Part shown: positions 1 through 12,059 of the stretch, piece after piece
Position numbering within the stretch: position 1 is the first letter of the stretch
How the letters are laid out: every line of letters starts with the position of its first letter
Notes under the pieces: model-generated
Seen by the model: the letters and a program-made list of their open reading frames with translations, nothing else
What the model was told of the DNA's origin: nothing
The model's database searches: none
Assembly (NCBI GenBank): GCA_007922305.1
Contig: ML677386.1
Location: 11,389,830 to 11,453,829 of the forward strand
Origin: Dermatemys mawii
Taxonomy: Eukaryota > Chordata > Testudines > Dermatemydidae
DNA: 64,000 nt
Direction of reading: 5' to 3'
Translations under genes and position numbers: made by a program

Positions 1-367
1 TGTGGAAGCAGTACACTTGGTCGTCTGTCTCACTGCACTCTTGAACAACCTCCCCCTGGACATTTCTTGGAGTGAAGCAAATCTTGTATTCTTTTCATAA
101 CCTGGAATATGAAAAGAGAAACACAGTGCAACTCAGTCACAGCTGAAGGTTGGAATTTCAGTGTAATAGCTAACATGAATACCCATGGTCAAGGCAGAAG
201 TGTATTTCTAAAAAGGGAAGCTAGTGAACTTCCCGTTCCCAACCAGACCTTGCCCTAAAATCAGAACAAAGTCCTATGTCTTGGCTCTAAATACTGAAAC
301 CCTTTCCAAAGAAGAAATTAAATTTCTCTTTTCTGTGTTTTTCTGTGATTACTAAATGGGAGTAAGG
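1..367. other. unassigned sequence
   Basis: I see no gene, recognised repeat or RNA in this stretch. Stops are frequent in all frames and base composition is ordinary AT-rich vertebrate non-coding DNA. Confidence 0.5.
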
Positions 368-545
368 ATGGTCTTGTGGTTATGGTCTGTCAGGAGACCA
401 GCATTCGATTCTGTGTTCTGTCAAACGTTTCCTGTGTGACCTTGGCCACAGTTTCTCCCTCTGTAAAATGTGAATAACAATGCTTACCTTCATCACTAGA
501 TATAGTGAGATTTGATGCACTTATATTGTAAAGTGTTTTAAGAAC
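368..545 (+). repeat. MIR-type SINE (tRNA-derived)
   Basis: The order of parts matches the MIR family: a tRNA-like head with a B-box-like GCATTCGATTC at about 401-411, then the conserved core with TGTGTGACCTTGG, followed by CTCTGTAAAATGTGAATAA and a tail reading GTAAAGTGTTTTAAG. MIRs are ancient pol III-derived SINEs mobilised by L2 LINEs and are inactive here. Divergence is high and no target-site duplication is visible. The call rests on pattern memory of the family. Confidence 0.75.
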
Positions 546-1877
546 TCAAGTCATAGCTTCAAGTCCTTTCTGTGGGTTCCCCCACAATATTCTGCTAGAC
601 ATTTCACATTGATACTAGTTTGGTCAAGAAAGAAATTCATACAATGCAAGACCAAGAGACATACACATAATAAATACATTAGCAACATTAAAGAAAGTGA
701 AAGCCTGTGTTTCTATTAGTCACGAGTAGATATTCAAGAAAAATTAAATCTATGAAAATATTATCCTTGTGATCCTACTCTCAAGATCAGTGTCGGCAGA
801 TGTTGTGTACAGAGGGTCAAGTTCTGGCTAATGCTGGGAAAGTGGCATAAGTAAGGGCTTGCTCCAGAGCCCCTTGAAGTCAATCGGAGTCCTTGAAAAG
901 TGATGTAGTGTAATAGAAATGTGTGTGTAGACGTGTGTGCATGATGGAAGGTAGCGGAAAGGCCTAGGGACCATTGCTTGGTCTGTGCAACCACACAAGC
1001 AAATGTAAACTATGGCAAAATTCCCCATGGATGCAACTTATTATGTCCCCCTCCCCCTGCAATATTAGCCACAGAACACTCGGAGAAGGCATAACTGAGG
1101 TAGCTAACTTTGCCATATACTCTTGCTACTGCCCAGGTTTTCTGGAATGCATATACATGCACTGCTGTCCAAAAACTGGCCCTTAGACTTGTAAAGAAAT
1201 GGATTCTTTCATGCAGGATTCTCCCCTTGCTGCTAACCCATATCAAATGTCTGTTACATACCAAGTGAACCAATGACAGTTAACAAATATAATAGCCATG
1301 AAAGCTACATGGGTAAGTCTTGCACAGATTTTCACTATAGCTTATATGAAACTGCCTTACATGAAACTGCCTTACAGTCATTTCAGAAGAGGGACCCTAA
1401 ATGCATTTTAATTCTTTCTTCTTGCTTTCTATGATGTTTATGTACTGTGAGCCAAATTACGCTTTTATGTACACCCGCAAAAGAGAAGGAGTGACTTCAG
1501 TGCAGCCAGTGAAGTTATGCTGGATTTCCACCACTGTTACTGAGACCAGAATTTGAATATTCAGGTCTAGTTAGGTCTAGCAGAACTTCAACTAAAATAA
1601 CTTAACATATATGCCACAAACAAAATATAGTGCTAATACTGCAATGAACTCTGGGTAGGCAGATCCCACTGAAGTCAGTGAGGCTCCATGCAGTCCCACC
1701 TGTGAGGAACTCAGTATAGGATCAGAGCCATAGAGAGCAAATGCACTTCACAAGTATATTAAGGGCAGAAACATTTGGGAGATATCTTATCAATGGATAC
1801 TCTACAAGTTACATGGTAATGCCAAGCATTTCTGCTCATCTGATTGTCAGTGTTTCCCCTATCTATTATTAATATTT
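546..1877. other. unassigned, AT-rich, no gene seen
   Basis: No convincing gene. Small items: a 15-bp tandem duplication (TGAAACTGCCTTACA twice, about 1347-1376) and two copies of a short palindromic motif of the GAAGTCAATGG kind (about 871-891 and 1665-1685) that recurs across the window. Open frames at 761-1273 overlap on both strands and have no domain signature. Confidence 0.5.
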
Positions 1878-1980
1878 ATATTGTGATAGCACCTTAAAGC
1901 CAACCAAATCAGGGCCCTATTGTGCTAAGTGGTGTGTAAATATGAGCCCTGCTCCAAAACAGCTTACAAATCTAATGCTT
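1878..1980 (-). repeat. L2-like LINE/SINE 3' end fragment
   Basis: The plus strand reads the reverse complement of a 3' tail also seen at 8240-8605: a TAGCACCTTAAAGCC start, CCCTATTGTGCTAAG in the middle and AACAGCTTACAAATCTA at the end. The wording (size of the cell 'CAGCGCCT', 'TGTAAGCTCTTTGGGG') is that of L2/MIR-family 3' ends. It is old and non-coding. Confidence 0.6.
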
Positions 1981-2813
1981 AGGGGAAAACATTATGCTGT
2001 ATTCCTATTTTGCCATTAGTATGAATTATGGCTGAGCTCATATCTGAAAATTCTTCATTCCACAATGAGAAATCTCATTATAAGAGGCTGCAATATAGCA
2101 AATGAGCAAAGCAATCCAAACAAGGCCAAAGAAGCAGGAACAACAGGCAGCTTAGAGAAGCAGCACTAGCCAGAAGGGAGACAGGCTAGGAAATTAATTC
2201 AGGCTGCCTAAAGTGGTCAGAAACTTCTGAGAAGGCTGGTTGTGGCAGGAATTATTATTTTTTTTTAAACACACTGAATGAATCACTTGATGATCTGATT
2301 AAGAGGCATGGGACTCTGTATCATGTGATAGTTAAAGCTGTAGCCTTGAAGATATTATTTGGAACATAAGCAATATGAATGGGCAGATGATATTCATGAA
2401 CAGGATTACAATTTCAAGTAAAAATAGGTCAAAGCAAGTCACTTACAAATAGCATTCAAAGATATAAATTGTTTTATGATTTTGTAAATACTCCATTTTT
2501 AAACTAAGAAGCATGTTTGCATCTCTTTAACAGTTAAATCTTTACATGTAAAAGAGTAACAATCACTGTCTCTTTCCTCTTTTCATTAGTCACATATATA
2601 TCTAAATTTCCAGCATGTAAAAATTCCCTCAGTAGATACAAAATACTAATTAACAGGTATTTATCAAAATAATATTTATACAGCACCCCATGGCCAATAG
2701 CCACTGAGTAAATGAGACAAATAAAATGAGACAAATATTGCAAACAAAACATAGTTCCATAATAGCTCAGGGAATAGGACTGGGGAATGCTCTTCTCTCT
2801 GAATGACCTAGAC
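1981..2813. other. unassigned sequence before the first hAT element
   Basis: AT-rich with no recognised gene or repeat. The last 8 bases, ACCTAGAC (2806-2813), are the left target-site duplication of the adjacent hAT element. Confidence 0.5.
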
Positions 2814-3144
2814 CAGTGGTGGGCAACCTATGGCAGACCATCAGGGTAATCCTCCGACAGGCCGCGAGACAGTGTTTACATTGACTGTTGGCAGGCACAG
2901 CTGCCTGCAGCTCCCAGTGGCCGCAGTTCACCATTCCCGGAGCTGCGGGAAGCCATGTGGGCCACGGGGACATGCTGGCTGCTGCTACTTGCAGCTCCCA
3001 TTGGCCGAGAATGGCAAACCGCGGCCACTGGGAGCTGCAGGCAGCTGTGCCTGGGACGGTCAGTGTACACACTGTCTCGTGACCTGCCAGCAGATTACTC
3101 TTAAGGGCCATGTTTGGATCCAGGCCACAGGTTGCCCACCACTG
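2814..3144. mobile_element. non-autonomous hAT foldback element, 331 bp
   Basis: The ends are an inverted repeat, CAGTGGTGGGCAACCT at the left and AGGTTGCCCACCACTG at the right. The element is flanked by the perfect 8-bp direct repeat ACCTAGAC (2806-2813 and 3145-3152), the hallmark of hAT transposition. The interior is itself a long inverted repeat: the GGCAGGCACAGCTGCCTGC stretch near 2890 is mirrored by GCAGGCAGCTGTGCCTG near 3040. It encodes nothing; open frames on both strands (2767-3159) are shadows of the palindrome. It would have been mobilised in trans by a hAT transposase. Confidence 0.92.
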
Positions 3145-4099
3145 ACCTAGACTTACCACCCTATAGCAAACAAAACCAGTCCCTTGATGGATGACTGCTA
3201 CTTTGGGTAATGGATTAAAATGGATTGTGTAGACAGTTTAGAGGGTAACTTACCTGACCAGGGGGAATAGGAATCATTAACCTCTGCAGTTATGTATGGA
3301 AGGCCCAACATTGTCCCATTTGAGCCTGTTTTGTAGTGTCAACTCCAATAGTTGGCTTGGGGCCACATAGCTCATTCAATCTTCACATCTGTCATTCAGG
3401 AGGGAACCTGTCCTCCTACCCCAGTAGGATGTTGGAGGAGGCACTGCTGTGCCCAGATGTCCCACAACTAAGCAGTCAACCATGGCTGCTGCAGGAATCA
3501 GGCAGAACTCTCCTGCCATCCCCTCAGAAGCCAAGGAGAGGTTTTAAGCTATGGAGTGGGAGAGGGAGCAGCTGGTATCATTCTCACAAGCATGGAATGA
3601 GGAGAAGGGATCAAAAAGTTCAGGGTGGTGACCAGAAGCTCAAGGTGGTGCCATTCCCTCCTACCCACTGTGAAAAGCAGGTCAGCAACTCCCTCTTCCA
3701 TCTCTGCAGCATCAGGCCTGGGAAGAGGAAGAGTGGGAAATAACTCCTGGGACGGTGTCCCCATGTCCCCAAGGCCTGGGAGGGGATAGAAGAGGATCCC
3801 ACTGTAGCTGCCCCATCAAGTCTGGGAGATGGAATTGAAGAACAACTGGAGCTGCAGGAGGAGCAGAAGTGCACTGAGGTGCAAAGGGCAGATGTGGAGG
3901 CTAGGGGTGCACACAACGAATTAGTATTCGGAGGAGAAACTGGAAACTCCACATCAATCAAGCAGCATTTTATACAAATCTTCGTAATTGGATCTCAGTT
4001 GGGTCCCCTGCAGCAGGAGCCAAAAATAACCTTACTGAACACTGTATCTGTCACATACACTAAAGGTAGGCAGGGGGAGTTCAAAATGACAGACCAAAA
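3145..4099. other. unassigned, GC-richer; no supported gene
   Basis: The segment from about 3340 to 3900 is purine- and GC-rich and holds open frames on both strands (3336-3743 plus, 3620-3961 minus). Neither shows a domain, a start context or a codon pattern that would make it a gene. It may be an unrecognised repeat. Confidence 0.4.
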
Positions 4100-4212
4100 T
4101 AACTCCACAAAACAATCTGTGGTCAAAAATCACAAGATTATTATTTTTTTTAATCTCATGGTTTTTGTGGGGTCTAACTCATGATTTTGAACTTTTGGGG
4201 TTGGCAATACTG
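4100..4212 (-). repeat. interspersed repeat of the 'TTGCCAA-TCATGA' family
   Basis: The text TAATCTCATGG, AACTCATGATTTTGAAC and GGGGTTGGCAATACTG is the reverse-strand form of a repeat that also appears at 15044-15240 (GCATTGCCAACTCTCATG) and 34945-35160. Shared motifs at three places in one window support an interspersed family. I do not know its class. Confidence 0.45.
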
Positions 4213-4284
4213 AGATCGGTACACGCACAAGCCCATCCTCCCAACCATCTCATGAAATCTCCTTCAGCAGAGTTCAAGACCCCT

Positions 4285-4345
4285 GGCCCAATCATACTCC
4301 CATTGAAGTCAGTGGTAAAACTCCCACTGACTTCAATATTAATGG
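4285..4345. repeat. palindromic MITE-core motif
   Basis: CTCCCATTGAAGTCAGTGG is followed after a few bases by ACTCCCACTGACTTCAAT, two near-inverted halves. The same kind of palindrome recurs in many places in the window (for example 36065-36145 and 61340-61410). Confidence 0.55.
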
Positions 4346-4351
4346 CCTATT

Positions 4352-4462
4352 TGTATTGCAGTGGCACCTAGAAGCCCCAACACAGACTGGGATCCTATTG
4401 TGGTAGGCACTGTCCAAACAGAAAGTACCAAACAGTCCCTGCTCCGAACATCTTACATTCTA
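4352..4462 (-). repeat. L2-like 3' end fragment
   Basis: Contains GTGGCACCTAGAAGCCCC, then GGATCCTATTGTGGTAGGC, then AGTCCCTGCTCCGAACATC and TTACATTCTAAATAG. This is the reverse complement of the 8240-8605 tail. The following 250 bp may be more of the same element but I cannot confirm it. Confidence 0.6.
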
Positions 4463-6583
4463 AATAGACAAGACAAAAAGTGGGAGAATGGGGTAGAACA
4501 TAAAAGTAGAATAAATATTAAGTGCATTACATAGCACAGGGGTAGGAGGATGAAAGACAAGAGGGGAACAACAAAAAGACAAAACAAAGAAGAGGTAACA
4601 CTGAAAAGATGGAGGGCTAGTGGAGGGAGACTGAAGTGAAGGGACATGGAGGTGTCTGAGTGAACAACTAATCAACACGGGAGATAGGGGTACACTGTCC
4701 AACACAGTGTAAGCTATTTCTCCCCCCATCCCCAATTCTTACTTTTCTTAACTTGCTCCATCAGGCACTTCCCTTTCTATTGCCAGGCACAGAGAAAATA
4801 TTGATCAGCATGACCTTGAAGAGACACTGCAACAAATCAATATCAGACCAGTTTCCCTGCCAGAAGCCGTAGAGCAAACAACTAAACAGCCTGACCGATT
4901 GCTTGCAACAACTTCAACATCTCTTTATAGCTTGGATGACAGGACAGAGATGGTAAAGTCATTCTGTGGTGACATTTTTATTCAGGGCCTGACACACCTC
5001 ATCACCACCTACTCAGAATGTTACTTTTCTCCCATTCCTCCTTATTTCTAGTATGAATTTATTCCTTGTGAACAGTGTCAGATAGAGGATGTCAGCCTCC
5101 AGAACTGTCAGTTTAGCTACAGAACTGGTAAAGCCTCTGCTTGTGCTATACAATACTCGTGTGCCTGAACCCTCAACTGCAGGGATCTCTTAAAGGAGTG
5201 GGCATGGAGGAGAGCTCAGTGCTCCTGCCCGTACATTTCTTGTTCTCTCTTCTGAGACTTTCAGCAGTTGTGACAATGCCTGCCCGATGCCGATGACAGA
5301 TTTGTAACATGGATGCTGCTGACTGGCAGCTGGACAGTGAGGGCTCCTTTTTAGTCTCCGTTAAAGAACATTGGTTGATTTTTTGTCTCATATATCTTCA
5401 TATTTTTGTTTTTTACAGGCTGGGGCAGCAAAATATATGGTAGTTACCACCAGGAAATGTAGAAGCTCCCTCAGAGAGGTGGAATTATTGGTAATTGTAA
5501 AGATTGCTTACTTTTTGACGGCAAATATGCAGACTACTGAACAACCTAACTACTTGAGTTGGAAGGATTTAAGCAGGATTTAAATAGTGCATAGACCTTG
5601 AGAGGTCCTCTGTACAGAGGTGAATTTCACCCTCTGACTTTGTCTGCTATCCATAATTCATTATTAGTGGTGTGTGACTGGCCAGTTAAGTCATGTGTAT
5701 TATTTCTGAACTTTGATTGGATGATAAATTATGCATGCCAGGGAAGTGAACACTTCTCGTACAATTGCATGAACAGCAGCTACTCCCTAACATTCTAAAT
5801 TTGTGAAAATAGTTGGGAATAATTTCTCTTTTTTTCATTCAGCTCTAGTCAAACTCTGGCAGTTCAGCTGGAAAGATTAAGCAGAGCACATGTGAAGATG
5901 AGGTTTGCTATAGACATAGCTGCTTCATTTGTATTATATTGTGCATTGTTCATTAATAGGAGTATTTCTTTGAGTTGTAATTTGAACTGTGGATCAAATA
6001 CATACAACAAAGACACAGAGTATTCGTCAGACTTCAGTAGGCTCAGGCACCTGGTTTCAGTTTCCAAATTTTCCACTTTGTTGTTCTCATCAGATGTCAC
6101 AGGCCTTACATCTACTCTTTCAAAAAGCATTTAGCAGTTTAAGGGGAGCACAGTACTGCTAGTGACAAAGGAAGGCATATAGCAACTTTTTCCCCCAACT
6201 GCCTTTATCCCCCATCCTCTACATATACGTTTGCTTAGAAGCTGGCCCAATAATCTCTTGACTTAAGACAGTCATTTCTGTGAGAACCTTTAAAATTATC
6301 TTTTGACAAACATGTCCAAAAAAGGAAACAATATATGATAGTACAAGTCAAAAGGTAAACATATTTAGCTTTTGCACCATTAGAATTATGAAGAACAGAC
6401 TGAATTTTAGAAGAACAAAAACAAAAGAACTCCAATCTTTATTATCACGACAGCCCATTTACTGCTCTGACACCATAAAAGAGACTTTAATACCAAAGTG
6501 GTGTAAAGGGCAAGAGAATTAGGCCCAGTTTCACAACAAGGCTGTAACTGGACCAGCCCCTCTCATACACTGCTTATGATCTA
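4463..6583. other. unassigned, no gene seen
   Basis: About 2.1 kb with no recognised element. A purine-rich run lies near 4480-4640. Open frames (for example 5864-6134 on both strands) are unsupported by any domain. Confidence 0.45.
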
Positions 6584-6882
6584 AGGGTCTCAACCTTTTC
6601 AGACGACTGTACCCTTTTCAGGAGTGTGATTTGTTTTGCATACCCCATGTTTCACCTCACCTGAAAACTACTTGCTTACAAAAATCAGACATAAAAATAC
6701 AAAGAAGTGTCACAGCATATACTACTGAAAAATTGCTTTCTTTCTGTATTAAATTTCAGTTTGTAGTGACTTTGCTAGGCTTTGTACATAGCCTGTTGTA
6801 AAACAAGGCAAATATATAGATGAGCTGATGTACCTCCTGGAAGACCTCTTAGTACCCCCAGGGGGTACATTGAGAACCACTG
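6584..6882 (-). mobile_element. non-autonomous hAT element, about 299 bp
   Basis: The right end TTGAGAACCACTG is the inverted counterpart of the left AAGGGTCTCAACC (canonical ends CAGTGGTTCTCAACC). The interior, with GTACCCTTTTCAGGAGTG, CAGACATAAAAATACAAAG and TAGTACCCCCAGGGGGTAC, is a hAT MITE type I recognise from reptile genomes. The left end has decayed and no clear target-site duplication remains, so it is an older insertion. Confidence 0.75.
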
Positions 6883-7115
6883 ATATAAGATCATGCTACA
6901 AACAGCCTGCCTCATTTTCCTTTCTTTCAGGCTTTTTCCTCAGTCAGAAATACCCTTCTGGAGAACTACATTTATTAATCTAAAATAAACTGCAAATAAA
7001 ACAAACTCTCCATACAAAGCCTATTTCTGAGTCCACAGAACACGAGGTTTCTGTTCCTCCTCCTAGTCCTTTTCATCAGGAGCCTTTGCAACTTTTCCCC
7101 TGCTTAGACAAGGTC

Positions 7116-7325
7116 TGTTATACCCGGCAGTCTGGAAAGCACTCCTCATTCTCTATAGATTCTGTCACAACTTGCTGGGTTCAGACTCAGGCTCCCCATC
7201 TCCTGTAACATCTTGCTCCTTTTATACTGGAATCACCTGATTCCTCTCAGGTGGGGATCATCTTGTAATCAGGGTTGGCTTAAACTCAAGCTTTCACAGC
7301 CAGTGGGGCAAGCTACCATGTTACA
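7116..7325 (-). mobile_element. possible solo LTR or LTR fragment
   Basis: Read on the minus strand the segment starts TGTAACATGG and ends GGTATAACA (TG...CA ends). A good TATA box, CAGTATAAAAGGAGCA, lies on the minus strand at about 7218-7229. About 210 bp is short for an LTR and the flanks give no clean target-site duplication, so a partial LTR is the best reading. Confidence 0.4.
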
Positions 7326-7591
7326 AAGGCTAATTTGCAAGTGAAAGAATAATTATCAATGACAAACTGTTAGAGCTTTATTCTGCAAAATATCAAGTAA
7401 CTCCTGGAAGTGTTAAATATTTTCCACCTCTGTTGATTTCAATGGAAGTTGAGAGCACTCATTTCCAGTAGTTGCTCTTCACATCGTGGTATGAACTATT
7501 AGGGAGAACTAAAGAGGAGGCACAGAGCCATTTGGATGAAATAGCTTAATGGTGTAAGTGTTGTCTGTTTAATGGTTACACTGCACATACC

Positions 7592-7720
7592 CAGGTATGT
7601 CTAAACTGCAGCTGGAGCTGTGATCGCAGCTCAAGTGGACATACCCATGCTAACTTTAATCTCCGTAGCACAGTTAGAAATAGCAGTGAAGTGCAGCAAC
7701 ACAGATCTGGTCTGGGCTGG
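7592..7720 (+). mobile_element. MITE arm of the TGTCTACACTGCAGCTG family
   Basis: GGTATGTCTAAACTGCAGC opens the element, followed by AGCTCAAGTGGACATACCC and AGAAATAGCAGTGAAG. A related copy lies at 39800-40022. The right arm is not obvious here, so this copy is probably truncated or decayed. Confidence 0.5.
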
Positions 7721-8239
7721 TAATATGAAAATGTACACAGAGTTCTGGGTGTGCTTGTACAGCTTGTGCTGGAGTCTCCCAAGCAGCAGAGACTGCTGCA
7801 CTGTGCGGAGAGCGTAAAATGGAGTCCAGCCAGGGCTATCCCTCCCTTCAGCATCCCCTGGACCCAAAATTGTGAAGGGAGACTCCACCTACTCTGGGAG
7901 CACTAACAGCCAGGCATTGCCTCCCCTCACCCTACCATTTCGCCTGCAGAGAGGAGCCAACCAGAGATTCCACCTGGTAAGACCAGAAGCAGCTAAAGCA
8001 GGGCACTTTGGACATTTCCCATCAAAACTAGAAAATGTTCTTTGACTTTCTCTGCCCTGCATTCATTGGTTTCTCACTCCAATCCTCCTCCTCACAGTCT
8101 CTTCACCTCAGCTTTATTCCACACCTGATTCTCCTCCCCATCACCCCCTTCCCTGTAGCCGATCCCTTCCTAAGTAAGTAAGCAAGCTCCCAAAGAAACC
8201 AATGACAAAACCAAAAAAATTGTCTCTCTAATATGACGC
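7721..8239. other. unassigned sequence
   Basis: No recognised gene or repeat. Overlapping open frames at 7576-7888 on both strands partly cover the MITE arm and are not genes. Confidence 0.45.
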
Positions 8240-8605
8240 TTTCTGCCAACACATAGTTGTTTCCTTGTACTCCCTCATCTGTCTGTATTCATCTGTTGTC
8301 TCGTCTTATACTTAAATTGTAAATTCTTTAGGGCAGTGGTGGGCAACCTGCTTCCCGCAGCTTCCATTGGCCAGGAACAACCGTCAGCCACTGGGAGCTG
8401 TGGGCGGCCAGGCTTGCTAATGGTCAGTGTAAACAAACTGCCTGGCAGCCCGGCAGTGGATTATCCTCAAGGGACGTGTGCGGCCCAGCATTGCTTTAGG
8501 GCAAGGACTGTCTTTTTGTTCCATGTTTGCACAGCGCCTGGTGCAACGGAATCCAGGCCCATGACAGAAGCTCCAAAGTGCTACAATAAGAATCAGTGTA
8601 GCCCA
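8240..8605 (+). repeat. L2-like LINE 3' end, split by a hAT insertion
   Basis: The left part, CTTATACTTAAATTGTAAAT then TCTTTAGGG, and the right part, CAAGGACTGTC, GCACAGCGCCTGGTGCAAC and GCTCCAAAGTGCTACAATAA, join into one continuous L2-style 3' tail when the insertion at 8334-8493 and one TSD copy are ignored. Reverse-strand relatives lie at 1878, 4352 and 47359. Confidence 0.7.
8334..8493. mobile_element. non-autonomous hAT element, 160 bp
   Basis: The left end CAGTGGTGGGCAACCTG matches the 2814 element; the right end CGGCCCAGCATTG is a decayed partner. The perfect 8-bp TSD CTTTAGGG lies at 8326-8333 and 8494-8501. It is inserted in an L2-like tail, so it is the younger of the two. The interior (GCCACTGGGAGCTGTGGGC, AGTGTAAACAAACTG) is the same family as 2814-3144 with deletions. 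Confidence 0.9.
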
Positions 8606-11600
8606 TTGTATATAAATTGAGTACCCCAGTGGTGTGGGTAGTATCTCTGAAACCTTACCTATAAAATCCAAGATCTTGTTTGTTTTGTATAGGGATTAAA
8701 ATTTCTTGTGGTATTTTTAAGAGAACATATTTGTCATGGAAATAGTTTTTCCTCTCCACCTCTGTAATGCAGGTTACATTTTAGCCTTAAATTCATAAAT
8801 TGGGTAGGTTAATATCAAGACAAAAGTCACAAATTTCACTAGCATTTACCATTCTTAGAAAAGGAGAGATGTCAGCTGGTCACCTCTGTTTTTATTATCA
8901 GCAACAGTATCTTGTACTTGTTGGTTGCTGCCTATGTCATCAAGAAATGGCTGTATTTCAATGGGATATTTTTTTAAATTAATAACTTGTTATGTACCCA
9001 TCATCATAGAACCTGGATACACCACAGACTAAATACAGCCATACAACAAAACTGAACAGGACACAACAGAGAGCATAAACAGCTTTCCTCCCTGTGCTGA
9101 TCCATCTGTGGATAACTCACACGTGATTCACATAGTTAAACTGCCATTTTTCTCAAGCATCAAATTCACTTTAAAATATTAAGAAAATCATTTTTATACC
9201 ATTCTGTTTCCCAATGTTTATTCCTGTTCTCATCTTAAAGATGAGACCCTGATCCTGTGAACTGTTCAACGCAGCTGTACCACCTGCTCCTGTACAGAGA
9301 CCCAATTGACTTCAGTCGGTATCCACGTGGGCAGGCACACAGAGGTTTGCCTAAATGGAGCTCATAGTAGGATTGGGACCACTGACTGGAACTTTTGTGC
9401 TGATAATTAAGGCCTCTGATTAGAAAACTTTCCTTCCTAGCTATAACACGAGAGAAGATTCTTTGATTATGTATATTTTAAACTTAGACTCTGTGTTACA
9501 TCTTAAGTTGACACTCCCATGATTTCTATTCACGTTCACACAGTAAAATGTGCCAGACAAACAAGAGGAACAGTTACTGAGAAGGAAGTCAGCTCTAGAG
9601 GGACAGATTCAACACCACCCAGTGAAGCCTCCTCATTCAGCTTTAACTTGCTTGATAAAATGGAAGGGTTGGGTGGGTGTTAGTGAGAAGTGGCAGGAAG
9701 TCAAGAAGCAATGTTGAGCCTTTGTAATAAGGGGAGGCTGCACAATAAATTCATGCTGTTTGTACTATGAATGAGAGGAGAATACTGAAACCTTTTTAAA
9801 TGATAGCTTGTGTTTGATCAGAATACTGATCATTTATTTTATTTTTACTGAATTTCACTTTCTGTGTTTGTGGGAAATGAGTGATGGCCATAGCATTAGT
9901 TTTTATTCAAAAATGTAATGCAGGGGTCAAATCATCCGCTTTTGGAGTAAACACAATGCTCTAAAAATTACTGAAACAATGGGAAATTGTGAACTATTTC
10001 CCAGCATTCTATCAAATCTGCATGACTGCAATATGAACAGCAACCACGGGGAGCGATTTCAGGGAGGTGTGTGTTCCACATAAAATAAATACCCCAAAAG
10101 CACCTTCAGTAATGGCTCCTACAGGCCCAGAACACAATGGATTGAGCTGGTTGCTATGTTTACAGGCCGACATGATAGCTCTCACTTGCACACCTCACCA
10201 GATGCTGTTGCTAGATGAAGCTGGTAGACAGGCAGTACAAGTATGGAAGTTGGGTGGGCAATGAGAATGCAGTCCTAAGCCCCAGAAGAGACAACCCATA
10301 AGAGTTGAGGTAAATCAAAGGTTCCTGATAAAGAAGGCTCTACTGACTGTGATTTGAACATGCATGAATTCTGTTGCTGCCCACAGTGTGATAGATATAG
10401 CACAAATATTGCATGTACAACACTAACAACTTTAGCAAGGTGTGAATACAGTTACAGCAGAAAGTGCAGTGACATCCAATCACCAAACAAGGTAGACATC
10501 ACAATAAAAATAAAAATAAAAGAAACCAGGGATCATTATTACATCAGATCTCATCTATTCAGAGATGAGCCTGTTATGAAGACAGTGCCCCCCCTCACTG
10601 AATTACAGATGACTGAACATCACACAGCTTCTACCTCTCTGTAAACGGACTCCTCTCTATGTCTATCATCAATTTGATAGTGATTTAACATACTGTGCAT
10701 GTAACAAATGAATCCAGATTACACTAATAAGCTGTAAGAACTCAGATACCCAGGGTACAGGGACTCTGCTGTGGTCCCATGTGCAGAGAGGCAAAAGTGA
10801 AAACTGAGTTTGTCACAACTAGTTTTAATTTGCTTTCTATTTAATGCTGCTCTTGAAGGGAATAATTCTGGGTAAAGCATTTAGTCCTGACTTCACACCT
10901 CATTTTTCTCTACAGCTCACCCAATAAGTCAGCAAGTCTTATGCACTACTTGATATCCACCCTGCCCCTTGTCCATGGGATAATGTGGTAGCAATTTTTG
11001 TGAAACATACTCACATTGAGAAGATTAGATATAACTTGCATCATTTTGCAAACTACTCATCAGAGTAAGTGCACTTAAATGAGATACAGTGTTAGCAATT
11101 TTCTTAATGTTTTTACTGCTCTGGTAAATCATTTATTGGGGCAGACTTTTTACAAAGTCCTCTCAAACACCATAAAATATATTCATTACAAAAGCCAACA
11201 TTCTTTCCTTCAATAAACCAGCCTCCATTATCCTAGGATAGGTGATCAGTTGCCAACTACAAAATAGCTGTTCCATATGCCTACGTGCACTAGCAATACA
11301 GTATTTAACTCATCACTTTGTTCAGAGCTTTGAGATACCTTGGGCAACCTTTTTGTCCTTCTGCAGAAGTGGGTAAATTGCATTAACTCCTCCTTGCCAA
11401 CTGTCATAGTATTACAGTTGTTTCCTTCATCTTTAGAAATTGTTTGTATCTCCCCAGGCTTGTGTAAACAACCCACATAAACAGGGGAAACTAACTAATT
11501 GATTCGATTTGGGAGGGGAGAGCGCAATTGAACAAATACACCAAGTGAAGATAAATGCACAAAATAACCAAATTTAAAAAACAAATCCAACAAATTTTTT

Positions 11601-11811
11601 TCTTCCTGTAACAGATTTCCATTAAAGTAATCTGAGACAGAATATGAAGTGTTTCAGTGATTTTTAAGTTGATGGTTTCCTACCCTAGGTTTTAAGAGGG
11701 AAACCACCACCACCACCTGACAGATCATTTAGAAAGTGAAACCTAACCACGAGGGAGAGCACAGGTTGTAAAATATATGTTCCACAATTAATAAGTAAAT
11801 TATCATATACA
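8606..11811. other. unassigned 3.2 kb; no gene seen
   Basis: AT-rich single-copy-looking sequence. A weak palindromic motif copy (ATTGACTTCAGTCGG) lies near 9303. An A-rich (AATAAA)n-like run is at about 10503-10525. No frame longer than 96 codons and no domain. Confidence 0.45.
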
Positions 11812-11910
11812 CCTGATTCTGATCTGATTTACACTGGTTTAACAACAATGTAACTGTTGATTTCAGTAGTTACTCCTGATTTACACTGGTGTAAGCGAGA
11901 GCACAATCAA
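11812..11910. repeat. palindromic dispersed repeat
   Basis: GATCTGATTTACACTGG is mirrored by CCTGATTTACACTGGTGTAAG around a centre containing TTGATTTCAGTAG. Similar TTTACAC-(x)-CCAGTG palindromes occur at 37575-37660, 41700-41795 and 22768-22875. Class is not known to me; probably a MITE core. Confidence 0.55.
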
Positions 11911-12059
11911 TCAATCACCCTGCTGAAACTTGTAAAACAATGATATAGCCTGCCCTTGTGCACTCCAAACATAATTTATAGTGTGGCGATATTTTCAAAC
12001 TGACTACATAAGATTGTGAAGTTTCATAGATAGTAAAATAAGCAAATACAACTTAGATC

